Assembly: GCA_030252795.1 (NCBI GenBank)
Contig: CP127080.1
Coordinates: forward strand, 1,934,501 to 1,998,500
Direction: 5' to 3'
DNA length: 64,000 nt
DNA from: Porticoccaceae bacterium LTM1
GTDB lineage: Bacteria; Pseudomonadota; Gammaproteobacteria; Pseudomonadales; Porticoccaceae
The translations under genes were made by a program, and so were the position numbers. The notes below the pieces were generated by a model, which saw only the letters and a list, made by a program, of their open reading frames with translations, made no database searches and was not told the DNA's origin. Below are positions 55,714 through 63,871 of the stretch, one piece after another. Position 1 is the first letter of the stretch. Each line of letters starts with the position of its first letter.

Positions 55714-56016
55714 CTAAAGGTCCTTCCCGTACACAACGTCACTTGGATCGTCAAAGAATTCAATCTTATAGAGTTTCCCCTTCTTGTAAAAAGCTTTATA
55801 GGGAATGTGATTGCCAGTTCTATCGGTAAGCGGGGTACTATATTTTCCACTGAAAATAGCGTACTCGCCCTCTTTGGTCTCCTTAATGGTTTTCACTTCA
55901 AGTTTATTTGACAGAGGAACGGCACGTTTAAGATCTTTTTTGACTGTATCAAGGTCATTGGCAAGTATTGCCTGAGAGAACAACAATGAGAAGAAGAGAG
56001 AAACGAACTTATTCAT
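55714..56016 (-). CDS. Small secreted/periplasmic protein, unknown
   Basis: 100 residues with a signal peptide (MNKFVSLFFSLLFSQAILAN, cut near residue 19). The mature part has repeats of short beta-type segments (YAIFSGKYSTPLTDR, YKAFYKKGKLYKIEFFDD), reminiscent of small beta-sheet inhibitor proteins. AAAAGGAATTTGA precedes the ATG. It precedes the two-helix membrane protein gene by 55 bases and may be cotranscribed with it. Function not recognised. Confidence 0.65.
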   Translation of the reverse strand: MNKFVSLFFSLLFSQAILANDLDTVKKDLKRAVPLSNKLEVKTIKETKEGEYAIFSGKYSTPLTDRTGNHIPYKAFYKKGKLYKIEFFDDPSDVVYGKDL

Positions 56017-56299
56017 TCAAATTCCTTTTATCTGATTACATGAAGACCCTTCATAAGTACAGGGAGTCTATTGCATCACGCATCTCTTGGCTAGACTCTA
56101 CTGTCGACTGCATATCGAGGCCATACATTATTTTAATTCAGGCCAAAAGAAACCCACCAGCAGTTAAGCTGGTGAGTGAAAAGTTAGTAGTAGGTTTACA
56201 ATCTAAAGGAGAAACTTAGCGCTGTCATTAGGTCAACCTACAGTTTCTCCACTGGTGTTACCTATAGTGTGAGGTCTTATGCTCCTAAGTTCGGCCTTT
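56017..56299. other. Intergenic region between the small secreted protein and integrase 1
   Basis: 283 bases. Holds a hairpin CACCAGC/GCTGGTG near 56156-56177 and the inverted repeat GGAGAAACT ... AGTTTCTCC (about 56209-56252), which together probably terminate the integrase 1 transcript. A weak plus-strand frame at 56040-56219 lacks a ribosome site and is not called. Confidence 0.5.
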
Positions 56300-57457
56300 T
56301 TAATTCAAGCCGCAGTCCCGCAGGTATCCCGCCACAGCCTCAGCCATCTCTTTATTCTCAGGGAAGTAGTCGTAGGCGTTGTAGTGGATGTCGGTAACCC
56401 CCTCTTCTGCGTGGTTCAGGTAACGCTTACGCATCTCCCGTGGAAACCCAAGTTGAGCCAGGATAGTACCTACAGTCCTCCGCAGGTCATGCGGCCTTGT
56501 GCGGGGGATTCCTGCGGTTTTACACAGGCGTTCTAACGCTTGGCGGACCGTGAAATGACTTAGGTAGCCTGTAGCACCGGACCTAGCGTTGAGGACGTAG
56601 AGACTACTGTGTGTAGCGAGGTGTTCCTCTAGCAGCGTACAAAGCCATTCAGGAAGCCATACGAGATGCTCTCGGTTTGACTTATTGCGAGACGCCGGGA
56701 TTACCCAGGCCCTCTCCTGTAGATTCAACTCATGGCGTTGCATCTCGCATACTTCAGAGATTCGACAACCAGTCTGGAGAATGATTTTAACGGCGTGAAG
56801 TGTATCGGGGTGTGCTGCGGATTTACCTACAGCCTTGACCAGCTGTGTCAGGTGGGTCTTGTTCAGGTAGTCCTTGCGGACCTGCTCTCGGTTCCCTTTA
56901 AGTCCCAAGCAGGGATTTTGTGACATTCGTCCTGTCCTTACGAGCCAAGTGCAGAAACTACTCAGTGTTTCTTTGACTCGGTTAGCCGTGGTGGGTTTAC
57001 CCTCCTCCTCTGTGAGGAATACGTGGATGCGTTGAACATTGAGAGTCGTGAGGTCAGACACAGAGGCTTTCTTTCTGCCTCCGTGGTCTTCGATGAAGAG
57101 GTCTAAATAATTCTGGTAGTTGGTTAGGGTTTTCGCTGAGCAACCTATAGCTTTCTTCGCTTTGAGAAACTTACGGACCAGCGGAACGAGAAGCTCCTGC
57201 CCGGCTTGTTCTTCAAGCTTGAACTCAGGTGTATTCGAAAGGATTTGAAAGTGAGTGCGAGCCTCTTTAACGGAGGTCGTGGGAAAGCTGCCTAGACGAG
57301 TACGCCGCTTTTTACCTAAGTGGACTCGCTCGTAGTAGAACGTCTTGGTTCCTGAAGGATGCACCCGCAGCGTAAAACCTTTGGAGTTTTTCTCGCGGAT
57401 TGTGTAGGCCGTGGCCCGAGGTGTCAGGGATGCAACAGACTTTTCAGTAAAGCGCAT
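56300..57457 (-). CDS. int: Tyrosine integrase 1, P4-type, next to the attachment site
   Basis: 385 residues; N-terminal arm-binding domain (about 1-80), core-binding domain (about 90-180), catalytic domain with Arg232 in QTGCRISEV, Lys about 259, H323-D-L-R326, His349 in LNHAEEG and Tyr359 in IHYNAYDY. AAGGAGG before the ATG. It lies 76 bases from the 3' end of the right tRNA-Lys, the standard position of an integrase that uses a tRNA as attB. Arm-type repeats (57488-57526) sit between its start and the tRNA. It is the likely recombinase for this element. Confidence 0.93.
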   Translation of the reverse strand: MRFTEKSVASLTPRATAYTIREKNSKGFTLRVHPSGTKTFYYERVHLGKKRRTRLGSFPTTSVKEARTHFQILSNTPEFKLEEQAGQELLVPLVRKFLKAKKAIGCSAKTLTNYQNYLDLFIEDHGGRKKASVSDLTTLNVQRIHVFLTEEEGKPTTANRVKETLSSFCTWLVRTGRMSQNPCLGLKGNREQVRKDYLNKTHLTQLVKAVGKSAAHPDTLHAVKIILQTGCRISEVCEMQRHELNLQERAWVIPASRNKSNREHLVWLPEWLCTLLEEHLATHSSLYVLNARSGATGYLSHFTVRQALERLCKTAGIPRTRPHDLRRTVGTILAQLGFPREMRKRYLNHAEEGVTDIHYNAYDYFPENKEMAEAVAGYLRDCGLN

Positions 57458-57487
57458 AGAGCCTCCTTAAGTCTTCTCCGAGTCCAC

Positions 57488-57526
57488 AAGAGGACACGAA
57501 TCGGACACTTAAGAAAGGCTACTAAG
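57488..57526. repeat. Integrase arm-type sites, right att arm
   Basis: AAGAGGACAC-N4-CGGACACTTA (57488-57511) and GAAAGGCTACTAAG (57513-57526), repeated directly and inverted, respectively, in the left arm. Confidence 0.7.
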
Positions 57527-57533
57527 CTGAAAA

Positions 57534-57609
57534 TGGTGGGTCGTATAGGATTCGAACCTATGACCAATTGGTTAAAAGCCAACTGCTCTACCAACTGAGC
57601 TAACGACCC
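57534..57609 (-). tRNA. tRNA-Lys (anticodon UUU), right copy, chromosomal end
   Basis: 76-base complete cloverleaf, identical to the copy at 43313-43388. It lies next to queC, where tRNA-Lys is also found in Pseudomonas. Its own promoter is at 57623-57650. Integrase 1 starts 77 bases from its 3' end. Confidence 0.97.
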
Positions 57610-57622
57610 GAAGGAGGTGCGT

Positions 57623-57650
57623 ATGATACTGGCAAAAACTGAAAGATCAA
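57623..57650 (-). promoter_or_regulatory. Predicted promoter of the right tRNA-Lys
   Basis: On the minus strand TTGATC (57645-57650), 16-base spacer, TATCAT (57623-57628). The start would fall a few bases before the tRNA 5' end at 57609, so this is likely the original chromosomal promoter. Confidence 0.55.
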
Positions 57651-57675
57651 CCCCTTTTTTGCCACTTTATGACAG

Positions 57676-58347
57676 TTATTTATACCGAGTGGGATCAGCA
57701 AGGCCCGCCTGCTCAAACCCCTCACGACGAAGGCGGCAGCTATCGCATTTACCACAGGCTGAACCATCTTCAGTTGCCTGGTAGCAGGAGACTGTTTCAG
57801 CGTAATTTACGCCCAATTCAGTACCCAGCTTAACGATCTCATCCTTGCGCAAGGTCATCAGCGGTGCATGGACGGTCAACTTCTGCCCTTCAACCCCTGC
57901 TTTGGTAGCCAGATTGGCAAGTCGCTCAAACGCCGCCACAAATTCTGGCCGACAATCCGGGTATCCGGAGTAGTCCACTGCATTCACACCCAGGAAGATA
58001 TCGTTAGCGCCAAGCACCTCTGCCCAGCCCAATGCAATCGACAGAAATACGGTATTGCGGGCCGGAACATAGGTTACCGGGATTCCATCTGTTTCGTGCT
58101 CAGGGACCTCGATAGCGTCATCGGTCAGTGCCGAGCCACCAATAGTGCGCAGATCCAGTGACACCACCTTGTGCTCGACAGCACCCAGCTGGCGTGAGCA
58201 GCGCTCGGCGGCAGCAAGCTCCGAATGGGTTTTCTGCCCATAATCAAAACTCAGGGTGTAACACTCGTAACCCTGCTGACGGGCAATAGCCAATACCGTG
58301 GTGGAGTCCAAACCACCGGATACCAGCACAACAGCTCTTTTACTCAT
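57676..58347 (-). CDS. queC: 7-cyano-7-deazaguanine synthase QueC
   Basis: Makes preQ0 from CDG with ATP and ammonia in queuosine synthesis. 223 residues from ATG 58347 ([17 protein letters not shown]), with GGAATAG upstream; the frame extends 6 codons further. PP-loop motif [27 protein letters not shown], and the zinc cysteines in SCYQ...[10 protein letters not shown]. Complete. queE lies 40 bases upstream. Confidence 0.96.
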   Translation of the reverse strand: MSKRAVVLVSGGLDSTTVLAIARQQGYECYTLSFDYGQKTHSELAAAERCSRQLGAVEHKVVSLDLRTIGGSALTDDAIEVPEHETDGIPVTYVPARNTVFLSIALGWAEVLGANDIFLGVNAVDYSGYPDCRPEFVAAFERLANLATKAGVEGQKLTVHAPLMTLRKDEIVKLGTELGVNYAETVSCYQATEDGSACGKCDSCRLRREGFEQAGLADPTRYK

Positions 58348-58387
58348 TTCTATTCCTATTTCCAACCTCTGGCCTGTTTACACTAGT

Positions 58388-59038
58388 TCAATGACCAGGC
58401 TCATCTTTCCACAACAGTTTGTGCAACTGGGTCTGGAAACGCACCGGCAGGCGGTCTTCAATAATCCAGTCCGCCAACTCTGTTGGGCTCAGCTGCCCCT
58501 GGCTGGGTGACAACAGCACCTCTTTCGCCTTGCCCAACAAGCCGAGCTCATCAATTTTCATGCGCGTCCACTCATAATCATTGCGGTCGCAGATCACAAA
58601 CTTCACCTCGTCGTGAGGCAACAGCAATGGTATGTTCTCATAGCGATTGCGCCCCACCTCGCCGGAAGCCGGTGTTTTGAGGTCAAGAATCTTGACCACT
58701 CTGGGGTCAACCTTATCCACCGGCATGGCGCCACTGGTTTCCAGGGAAACGACATAACCTTTGTCGCAAAGTGCCTCCAACAGAGGAATACAGTTGGGCT
58801 GGGCGAGGGGTTCGCCACCGGTTACTGTGATGTAACGGGCACCATAACTGTCCACTTCGGCAAGAATATCTTCCAAGCTGCGTTTTTCACCGCCATAGAA
58901 AGCATACTCGGTATCACAGTAGTGACAACGCAACGGGCAGCCTGTCAGGCGCACAAATACCGTAGGCAGACCCGTGGTACTGGTTTCACCCTGCAGGGAA
59001 TAGAAGATTTCGGTGATACGAAGACTGAGCTGGTTCAT
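58388..59038 (-). CDS. queE: 7-carboxy-7-deazaguanine synthase QueE
   Basis: Radical-SAM enzyme converting CPH4 to CDG, the step before QueC. 216 residues: EIFYSLQGETSTTGLPTVFVR, cluster motif GCPLRCHYCDTEYAF (C-x3-C-x2-C), TGGEPLAQ, SLETSGA and LDLKTPASGE. Complete. Together with queC forms a queuosine pair, at the end of the tol-pal locus, as in Pseudomonas. Confidence 0.96.
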   Translation of the reverse strand: MNQLSLRITEIFYSLQGETSTTGLPTVFVRLTGCPLRCHYCDTEYAFYGGEKRSLEDILAEVDSYGARYITVTGGEPLAQPNCIPLLEALCDKGYVVSLETSGAMPVDKVDPRVVKILDLKTPASGEVGRNRYENIPLLLPHDEVKFVICDRNDYEWTRMKIDELGLLGKAKEVLLSPSQGQLSPTELADWIIEDRLPVRFQTQLHKLLWKDEPGH

Positions 59039-59123
59039 GGAGACGGCTTATGAAAAGCCGCAGTGTATCAAAAAAGCACTGTTTCATCAGCTCAATGAAA
59101 CAGTGCCCGAGTAGTTGCAATCC

Positions 59124-59867
59124 TTACAGACTATCCTGTAGATACTGTTTGGCGAGCTGCGCAGCTTTTGAATTACCAGCAGCTACTTTCTCCAGAAGCT
59201 CTCTGGCTTTCGCCGCATCGCCCAGTTGGTGATAAACCGTGGCCAGCTTGTAAGCAGCATCCGGCGCTTTGCGGCTGGTCGGGAAGTTATTTACCACCAT
59301 CGCAAATGAATCGCGGGACTTCTCCAGCTCAGCCTTGGACAGGTAAACCTCACCCAGCCAGTAGTGCGCATTGGATGTGTACTGGCCATTGGGGTACTGC
59401 TGAATGTGCTCATTGAAAGCGGCAACGGCTTTGTCCCAGTGCTTGTCACGCAACAATTGGTAGGCATTGCTGTAGTGATTCTTTTCAGCATCGCTGGAAA
59501 CGGGCAGCAGCGCAGAGGCATTACCAGCCGGAACACCTGCATTCTGGCCCACGGACTGGGGATTGCCCGATGACTGAGCTGAACCGCTGATACGACGATC
59601 AAGATCCATGTAGTCGTCCATCTGACGCTGTTTAAGCTGCTTCATCTCGTAGGACATCTCCTCGATCATGCCGCGCAGCTGACGGACCTCTTCCTGGAGA
59701 ACCTGCATCTGATAATAGAGCTCACCGGCCTGCTGATTAGCCGCCTGGTTGGCTGGCTTGGCTTTCTCTGTGGCAACTTCCAACTCTTCCACCGGGGCAC
59801 GGCTACTTGCCAAAGCGGCGTTGGAAACAGCTGCACCCAGCAGCAACAGCATCAGTCGGTATTTCAT
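59124..59867 (-). CDS. cpoB: Cell division coordinator CpoB (YbgF)
   Basis: Periplasmic protein that links peptidoglycan synthesis and Tol-Pal during constriction. 247 residues: signal peptide (cleavage near ALAS), N-terminal trimerising coiled coil (about 45-85, YYQMQVLQEEVRQLRGMIEEM), a Ser/Gly linker, and three TPR repeats (about 130-240) with YQLLRDKHWDKAVAAFNEHI, YWLGEVYLSKAELEKSRDSF, KLATVYHQLGDAAKARELLE. Follows pal, as usual. Confidence 0.93.
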   Translation of the reverse strand: MKYRLMLLLLGAAVSNAALASSRAPVEELEVATEKAKPANQAANQQAGELYYQMQVLQEEVRQLRGMIEEMSYEMKQLKQRQMDDYMDLDRRISGSAQSSGNPQSVGQNAGVPAGNASALLPVSSDAEKNHYSNAYQLLRDKHWDKAVAAFNEHIQQYPNGQYTSNAHYWLGEVYLSKAELEKSRDSFAMVVNNFPTSRKAPDAAYKLATVYHQLGDAAKARELLEKVAAGNSKAAQLAKQYLQDSL

Positions 59868-59906
59868 GGCGGGGCTCCCTTATTTATCTCTTCTATGGAC
59901 AACTCG

Positions 59907-59965
59907 ATCCCGGTTTTTCGCCGGGATACATAAAAAAACGCGCAACCCTGTGGGGATTGCGCGTT
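59907..59965 (-). terminator. Hairpins between pal and cpoB
   Basis: Stem AACGCGCAA/TTGCGCGTT (59937-59965) followed in the minus direction by ATCCCGG/CCGGGAT (59907-59927). They probably attenuate or stop the pal transcript, letting cpoB be expressed less. Confidence 0.6.
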
Positions 59966-60003
59966 ATTTTATTACAAATCGCTCAAAAAGAGCGACAAGA
60001 GCA

Positions 60004-60513
60004 TTACTTCAGCTCAACACGACGGTTCAGAGCCATAGACTCTTCAGTGCTGCCCATCGCTGCCGGACGCTCTTCGCCGTAGCTGATTACTTCCAGGTAA
60101 CGACCGTCAACGCCTTGTTGCATCAGGAAGCCACGTACAGACTCGGCACGACGCTCGCCCAGGGCGATGTTGTACTCGCGAGTGCCGCGCTCGTCAGCGT
60201 GACCTTCCAGGCGAACCTGACGCGGGTTGTTTTTCAGCACTTCAGCGTGCAGCATCAGTGCAGCACGAGCTTCAGGTTTGAGCAGGGACTTGTCGAATTC
60301 AAAGTAGAATACGGTGTCTACGCCTGCCAGCGGATCGGTTTCCACTTCTACTACAGACTCTTCAGCACCGGTACCAATGGATACTGGCTCTGTAGTTTCA
60401 ACGGTTTCTTCAGCACCAACAGTTTGCTCTTCGGTATCAGTTGTTGAACAGCCAACCAGTGCCAATGACAGCAGTGCGCCAATCATGCCCAGTTTCAGTG
60501 TTTGTTGTTGCAT
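60004..60513 (-). CDS. pal: Peptidoglycan-associated lipoprotein Pal
   Basis: Outer membrane lipoprotein that anchors the membrane to peptidoglycan and binds TolB/TolA. 169 residues: signal with lipobox LVGC (Cys22), acidic Thr/Glu-rich linker, OmpA-like domain (about 65-165) with YFEFDKSLL, EGHADERGTREYNIALGERRA and NRRVELK. 102 bases after tolB. Confidence 0.96.
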   Translation of the reverse strand: MQQQTLKLGMIGALLSLALVGCSTTDTEEQTVGAEETVETTEPVSIGTGAEESVVEVETDPLAGVDTVFYFEFDKSLLKPEARAALMLHAEVLKNNPRQVRLEGHADERGTREYNIALGERRAESVRGFLMQQGVDGRYLEVISYGEERPAAMGSTEESMALNRRVELK

Positions 60514-60614
60514 TTCCTCTTCTCCTGTGAGTTTTTATAAATAATAAAGTTAATCAATTTTTTGGCTATCACCTGCACATAACACCTGTGCCTGTTCCGC
60601 TTTGCCAAGGCGGC

Positions 60615-61913
60615 CTACCGTAAGAAAGGGGACCACGAAGGCTCCCGTACATCCCCATCTCTGGCCGGCAATAGAAACTTCACTCCGGCATCAAGCGACA
60701 CAGCAGCAAGGATACCCTTGCCTGCACGCTTGGTAGCGTACATAACCATGGCTCCGTTGGGAGCCACTGTTGGCGATTCATCCAGATCAGTTCTGGTCAA
60801 CACTCGCAAATCACCGGTTACAAGGTCCTGTGACGCGATGTGAAAGCTGCCATTATCCCGATGCACCATCACTAAAGTGCGGCCATCCGGAGCCAACTGT
60901 CCACGGGCGTTGTAATTGCCCCGGAACGTTAAACGTTGCACTTTACCACTAGCAATAGCCAATTTATAGATTTGTGGACTGCCTCCCCGATCGGAAGTGA
61001 ACAGCAACGTATTACTGTCCGGCATCCAGGTGGGTTCGGTGTCAATGGCAAAGTGGTGAGTCAATCTTTTGAATTGGCGCGTCTGCAAATCAAACAGATA
61101 GATTTCCGGATTTCCGTCTTTAGACAAGGTCAATGCCAGCTTGCTACCATCCGGCGACCAGGCCGGTGCACTGTTAATTCCACGGAAGCTGGTGAGTTTT
61201 TCCCGCTTACCGGTATTTATCTCCTGGCTGTAAATAGCAGGACGACCACTTTCAAAGGATACGTAAACAATTTTCTTACCATCCGGCGCCCAGCTAGGCG
61301 ACATGAGCGGCTCTTTGGACTGAACCAACTGAATTTCGTTGGCACCATCCACATCGGAGCGCATCAATCGGTAAATATACTGTCCCGGACCGGTTGGTGT
61401 AGAAGTAATGTAAAGCAGCTGCGTTGAAAACGCTCCGGGGATACCAGTGATTGCCTCATAGACGTTATCGCTAACAAAGTGCGCCATGCTACGCACCACC
61501 TTGGCATTACCGTTAACAGCGCGAGTAAACACCTCTTTTTGGCTGGTGATATTCACCAGGCTGTAAGTCAATCGAAGACCACTCTCACCCTGTGGTTCAA
61601 CCTTACCGACCACCAGGTATTCCGCCCCCAGAATACTCCAGTCCCGATAACGCACATCCCTGGCTGTTGCCGGAAAGGAGAGCATGTCGGACTGAGGAAT
61701 CGATTGGAAAAGACCACTGCGATCCAGGTCTGCGGCAACAATTGCACTGATATCCTCAGGCAGTGCCGCACCGCGCCAGGCGATCGGCGCAATGGCAATT
61801 TTAGTTGGCTGATCAATCCCCTGGGTAATTTCAATTGTCAGGCCCGCAAAGCTGTTACTGATCAGCGCACAGGCTCCCAGCAACGCAATAAAAATCTGTC
61901 TCAAAAATTTCAC
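60615..61913 (-). CDS. tolB: Tol-Pal system translocation protein TolB
   Basis: Periplasmic beta-propeller protein bridging Pal and TolA. 432 residues: signal peptide (cleavage near NSFAG), N-terminal domain (about 24-160, [26 protein letters not shown] region), and six WD-like blades with repeated [49 protein letters not shown]. The TolA-binding N-terminus is intact. Starts 5 bases from the tolA stop. Confidence 0.96.
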   Translation of the reverse strand: MKFLRQIFIALLGACALISNSFAGLTIEITQGIDQPTKIAIAPIAWRGAALPEDISAIVAADLDRSGLFQSIPQSDMLSFPATARDVRYRDWSILGAEYLVVGKVEPQGESGLRLTYSLVNITSQKEVFTRAVNGNAKVVRSMAHFVSDNVYEAITGIPGAFSTQLLYITSTPTGPGQYIYRLMRSDVDGANEIQLVQSKEPLMSPSWAPDGKKIVYVSFESGRPAIYSQEINTGKREKLTSFRGINSAPAWSPDGSKLALTLSKDGNPEIYLFDLQTRQFKRLTHHFAIDTEPTWMPDSNTLLFTSDRGGSPQIYKLAIASGKVQRLTFRGNYNARGQLAPDGRTLVMVHRDNGSFHIASQDLVTGDLRVLTRTDLDESPTVAPNGAMVMYATKRAGKGILAAVSLDAGVKFLLPARDGDVREPSWSPFLR

Positions 61914-61917
61914 TTTT

Positions 61918-62676
61918 TTATAACCTCAAATCATCGGGACGGAATACCAGTTGCAGGTTACGAAAGTATGACTCGAATACTCTCGACTCCATCTTTTTAA
62001 GCTCCGGAAAGCTATCGGCCTTTCGAACAGCCTGCTCTACCGAACGGTCAAAGGCATCATTACCACTGGATTTAATAATCCGCACACTAACTACTCGACC
62101 GGTAGGTACCAACTGTATTTCCACCGTCGCTTCCATATCGCGACGGGCACTGGGCGGCCTGCTCCAGTTATTCTGAATTTTCTGCTGAATGACATTCTGG
62201 TAGCTATTAGCTATTTGCTCGTCATTTTCGGCGATTAAAAATTCCTGCTCATCATCCAGCGCACTGAGCAACTCTTCCTTACGCTGTTTTTCTAATTCCT
62301 GCTGCTTTTTTTCTTCGGCAATACGCTTTTTCTCGGCCTCTTCGCGTTCGCGTTTAATCTTGGCCTGACGCTTTTTTTCAGCTTCCGCTTTGCGGCGTTT
62401 TTCAGCTTGTGCTTTCTTTTTAGCTTCAGCGGCTTTTCGTTCTGCTTCTTTTTGTTGCTGTATTTTCTTTTGGTTGTCCGGCTGCTTTTTCGGCTTGGCT
62501 TTAGGCTCTTCTTTTGCCTTTAACTCAACCAGTTTGGCGTCAATATACTTGGGGGTAACCGCTTTGCGATGCTCACGCTCTGGAGTCCAGTTCGCGGTAA
62601 CCACAAACACCAGCCCCGCATGCAACACCAAGGTGCATAACGTAGCTGCTGAATAGCTTCCCGCTTTACCTAACAT
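61918..62676 (-). CDS. tolA: Tol-Pal system protein TolA
   Basis: Inner membrane protein spanning the periplasm to reach TolB/Pal, energised by TolQR. 252 residues: membrane helix (about 10-28), long Lys/Ala/Glu-rich helix (about 55-140) and a C-terminal TonB-like domain (about 155-252, [38 protein letters not shown]). The helical part is much shorter than in E. coli (421 aa), but short TolA proteins occur in related groups. Confidence 0.94.
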   Translation of the reverse strand: MLGKAGSYSAATLCTLVLHAGLVFVVTANWTPEREHRKAVTPKYIDAKLVELKAKEEPKAKPKKQPDNQKKIQQQKEAERKAAEAKKKAQAEKRRKAEAEKKRQAKIKREREEAEKKRIAEEKKQQELEKQRKEELLSALDDEQEFLIAENDEQIANSYQNVIQQKIQNNWSRPPSARRDMEATVEIQLVPTGRVVSVRIIKSSGNDAFDRSVEQAVRKADSFPELKKMESRVFESYFRNLQLVFRPDDLRL

Positions 62677-62709
62677 AGCTCTCGCCCAACTTCTGAACTG
62701 ACGTCTAAC

Positions 62710-63144
62710 TTAACGATTTTTTGGTGGCTCGGTAACCAGGCCGACACTGGGAGCACCTGCGCCCTGCAATTCACTCATCAAGTGGACCACCACGCCGTAC
62801 TCAACCTTGGTATCGCCCCATACCAGAACCGGGGTTTTCGGTTGCTGGCGCAAAATCTTACTCACCCGATCCTTGATAACAGCCAGCTCTTCTTTCTTCT
62901 GACCGTCGTTACCCAGTTCAAACCAGTAGCTGCCATCCGCCTTTACCGATACGATCAGGGGATCCTGCTCCTGATCTTCCAGCGGTACGGAATTGGCTTC
63001 CGGAAGCTCAACTTTTACGCCCTGCATCAACAGCGGTGCAGTCACCATAAACACAATCAACAGCACCAGCATCACGTCGATCAACGGCACAACGTTGATC
63101 TCGGACGTCAGCTTCTTTTTTGGCTTTTTCATGTGAATCGCCAT
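62710..63144 (-). CDS. tolR: Tol-Pal system protein TolR
   Basis: ExbD-type partner of TolQ in the proton-driven motor. 144 residues: one membrane helix (about 19-39) with the essential Asp in NVVPLIDVMLVLLIVFMVTA, then a periplasmic domain with LPEANSVPL and VLVWGDTKVEYGVVVHLM. Between tolA and tolQ. Confidence 0.95.
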   Translation of the reverse strand: MAIHMKKPKKKLTSEINVVPLIDVMLVLLIVFMVTAPLLMQGVKVELPEANSVPLEDQEQDPLIVSVKADGSYWFELGNDGQKKEELAVIKDRVSKILRQQPKTPVLVWGDTKVEYGVVVHLMSELQGAGAPSVGLVTEPPKNR

Positions 63145-63156
63145 AGGTCTGCCCTA

Positions 63157-63846
63157 TCAGGATTTGCTGTGAACGCGACGGTGCAAAATGCTGGAAAACT
63201 CTTCTGCAAAAGTCTGGTAACTGCTGAACAGGTTTTCCGATTGTGCCGAGTAACGGTTGAAAGCCAATACTGCCGGGATAGCAGCAAACAGCCCCATTGC
63301 CGTAGCGATCAGTGCCTCGGAAATACCTGGTGCTACCACCGCCAGTGTGGCTTGCTGTACATTTGCCAGACCGCGGAACGACTGCATGATGCCCCACACG
63401 GTACCAAACAGGCCGATATACGGGCTGGTTGAGGCAACGCTGGCCAGAAATGGCAGGCTGGTGTTGAGCTTTTCCTCTTCACGAGAGAGTGCAACACGCA
63501 TGGCACGTTCGGTGCCTTCCATTACCGCTTCCGGATCTGTACTGCCGCGCTGGGCCAGGCGATTAAACTCCCTGAATCCGGCGCGAAATACAGACTCCGA
63601 GCCGCTCATCATTTCGTTATTCTGGGCTTTTTCGTTACTTTCACGAAACAGCTCATTGAGATCCACACCGGACCAGAATGTCTGCTCAAACTTTCTGAAC
63701 AGGCCATGAGCCTGACGTAAGTAGAGTCCGCGCTGGACGATCATCATCCAGGAAAATACCGATGCCAGAAACAGCAGCACCATCACTACCTGCACTAAGA
63801 ATGATGCGTTACTTATCAGTTCCCAAAGCGAAAGTTGCTCTGCCAC
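63157..63846 (-). CDS. tolQ: Tol-Pal system protein TolQ
   Basis: ExbB-type proton channel subunit. 229 residues with three membrane helices (about 15-37, 135-160, 170-195), VASTSPYIGLFGTVWGIMQSF and EALIATAMGLFAAIPAVLAFNR. The start is GTG at 63846 with AAGAGGAG seven bases upstream. 12 bases before tolR. Confidence 0.96.
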   Translation of the reverse strand: MAEQLSLWELISNASFLVQVVMVLLFLASVFSWMMIVQRGLYLRQAHGLFRKFEQTFWSGVDLNELFRESNEKAQNNEMMSGSESVFRAGFREFNRLAQRGSTDPEAVMEGTERAMRVALSREEEKLNTSLPFLASVASTSPYIGLFGTVWGIMQSFRGLANVQQATLAVVAPGISEALIATAMGLFAAIPAVLAFNRYSAQSENLFSSYQTFAEEFSSILHRRVHSKS

Positions 63847-63871
63847 AGTGGCTCCTCTTGAATCCGTTTGA

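Larger units (their letters stand above)
43389..57533. mobile_element. 14.1-kb integrated element at tRNA-Lys, satellite- or podovirus-like
   Basis: Lies between two identical tRNA-Lys genes, so the attachment duplication covers at least the 76-base tRNA. Contents from left to right: a lone plus-strand gene, then minus-strand genes for two ejection-type virion proteins, two zinc-finger/HNH-type proteins, an SF2 helicase, a palindrome-rich gap, a small protein, a serine resolvase, a membrane coiled-coil protein, tyrosine integrase 2, three membrane or exported proteins, and tyrosine integrase 1 beside the right tRNA. No terminase, portal, capsid, tail, repressor or lysis gene is recognised. 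Gene style (many small unknown ORFs, strong ribosome sites, lower GC) differs from the flanks. Ends have shared arm-type repeats. Confidence 0.85.

Noticed and set aside
56040-56219. Plus-strand frame of about 59 codons between the secreted-protein gene and integrase 1
   Set aside because: No ribosome site before its ATG and it contains a hairpin; probably non-coding.
43389-57533. Membrane-containing tailless phage (corticovirus/tectivirus-like) interpretation
   Set aside because: No double jelly-roll capsid or packaging ATPase pattern could be recognised among the proteins; the ejection-type resemblance is to podoviruses.
43313-57609. Left tRNA-Lys as a pseudogene fragment left by integration
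   Set aside because: Both copies are full length and identical, with intact stems, CCA and plausible promoters.
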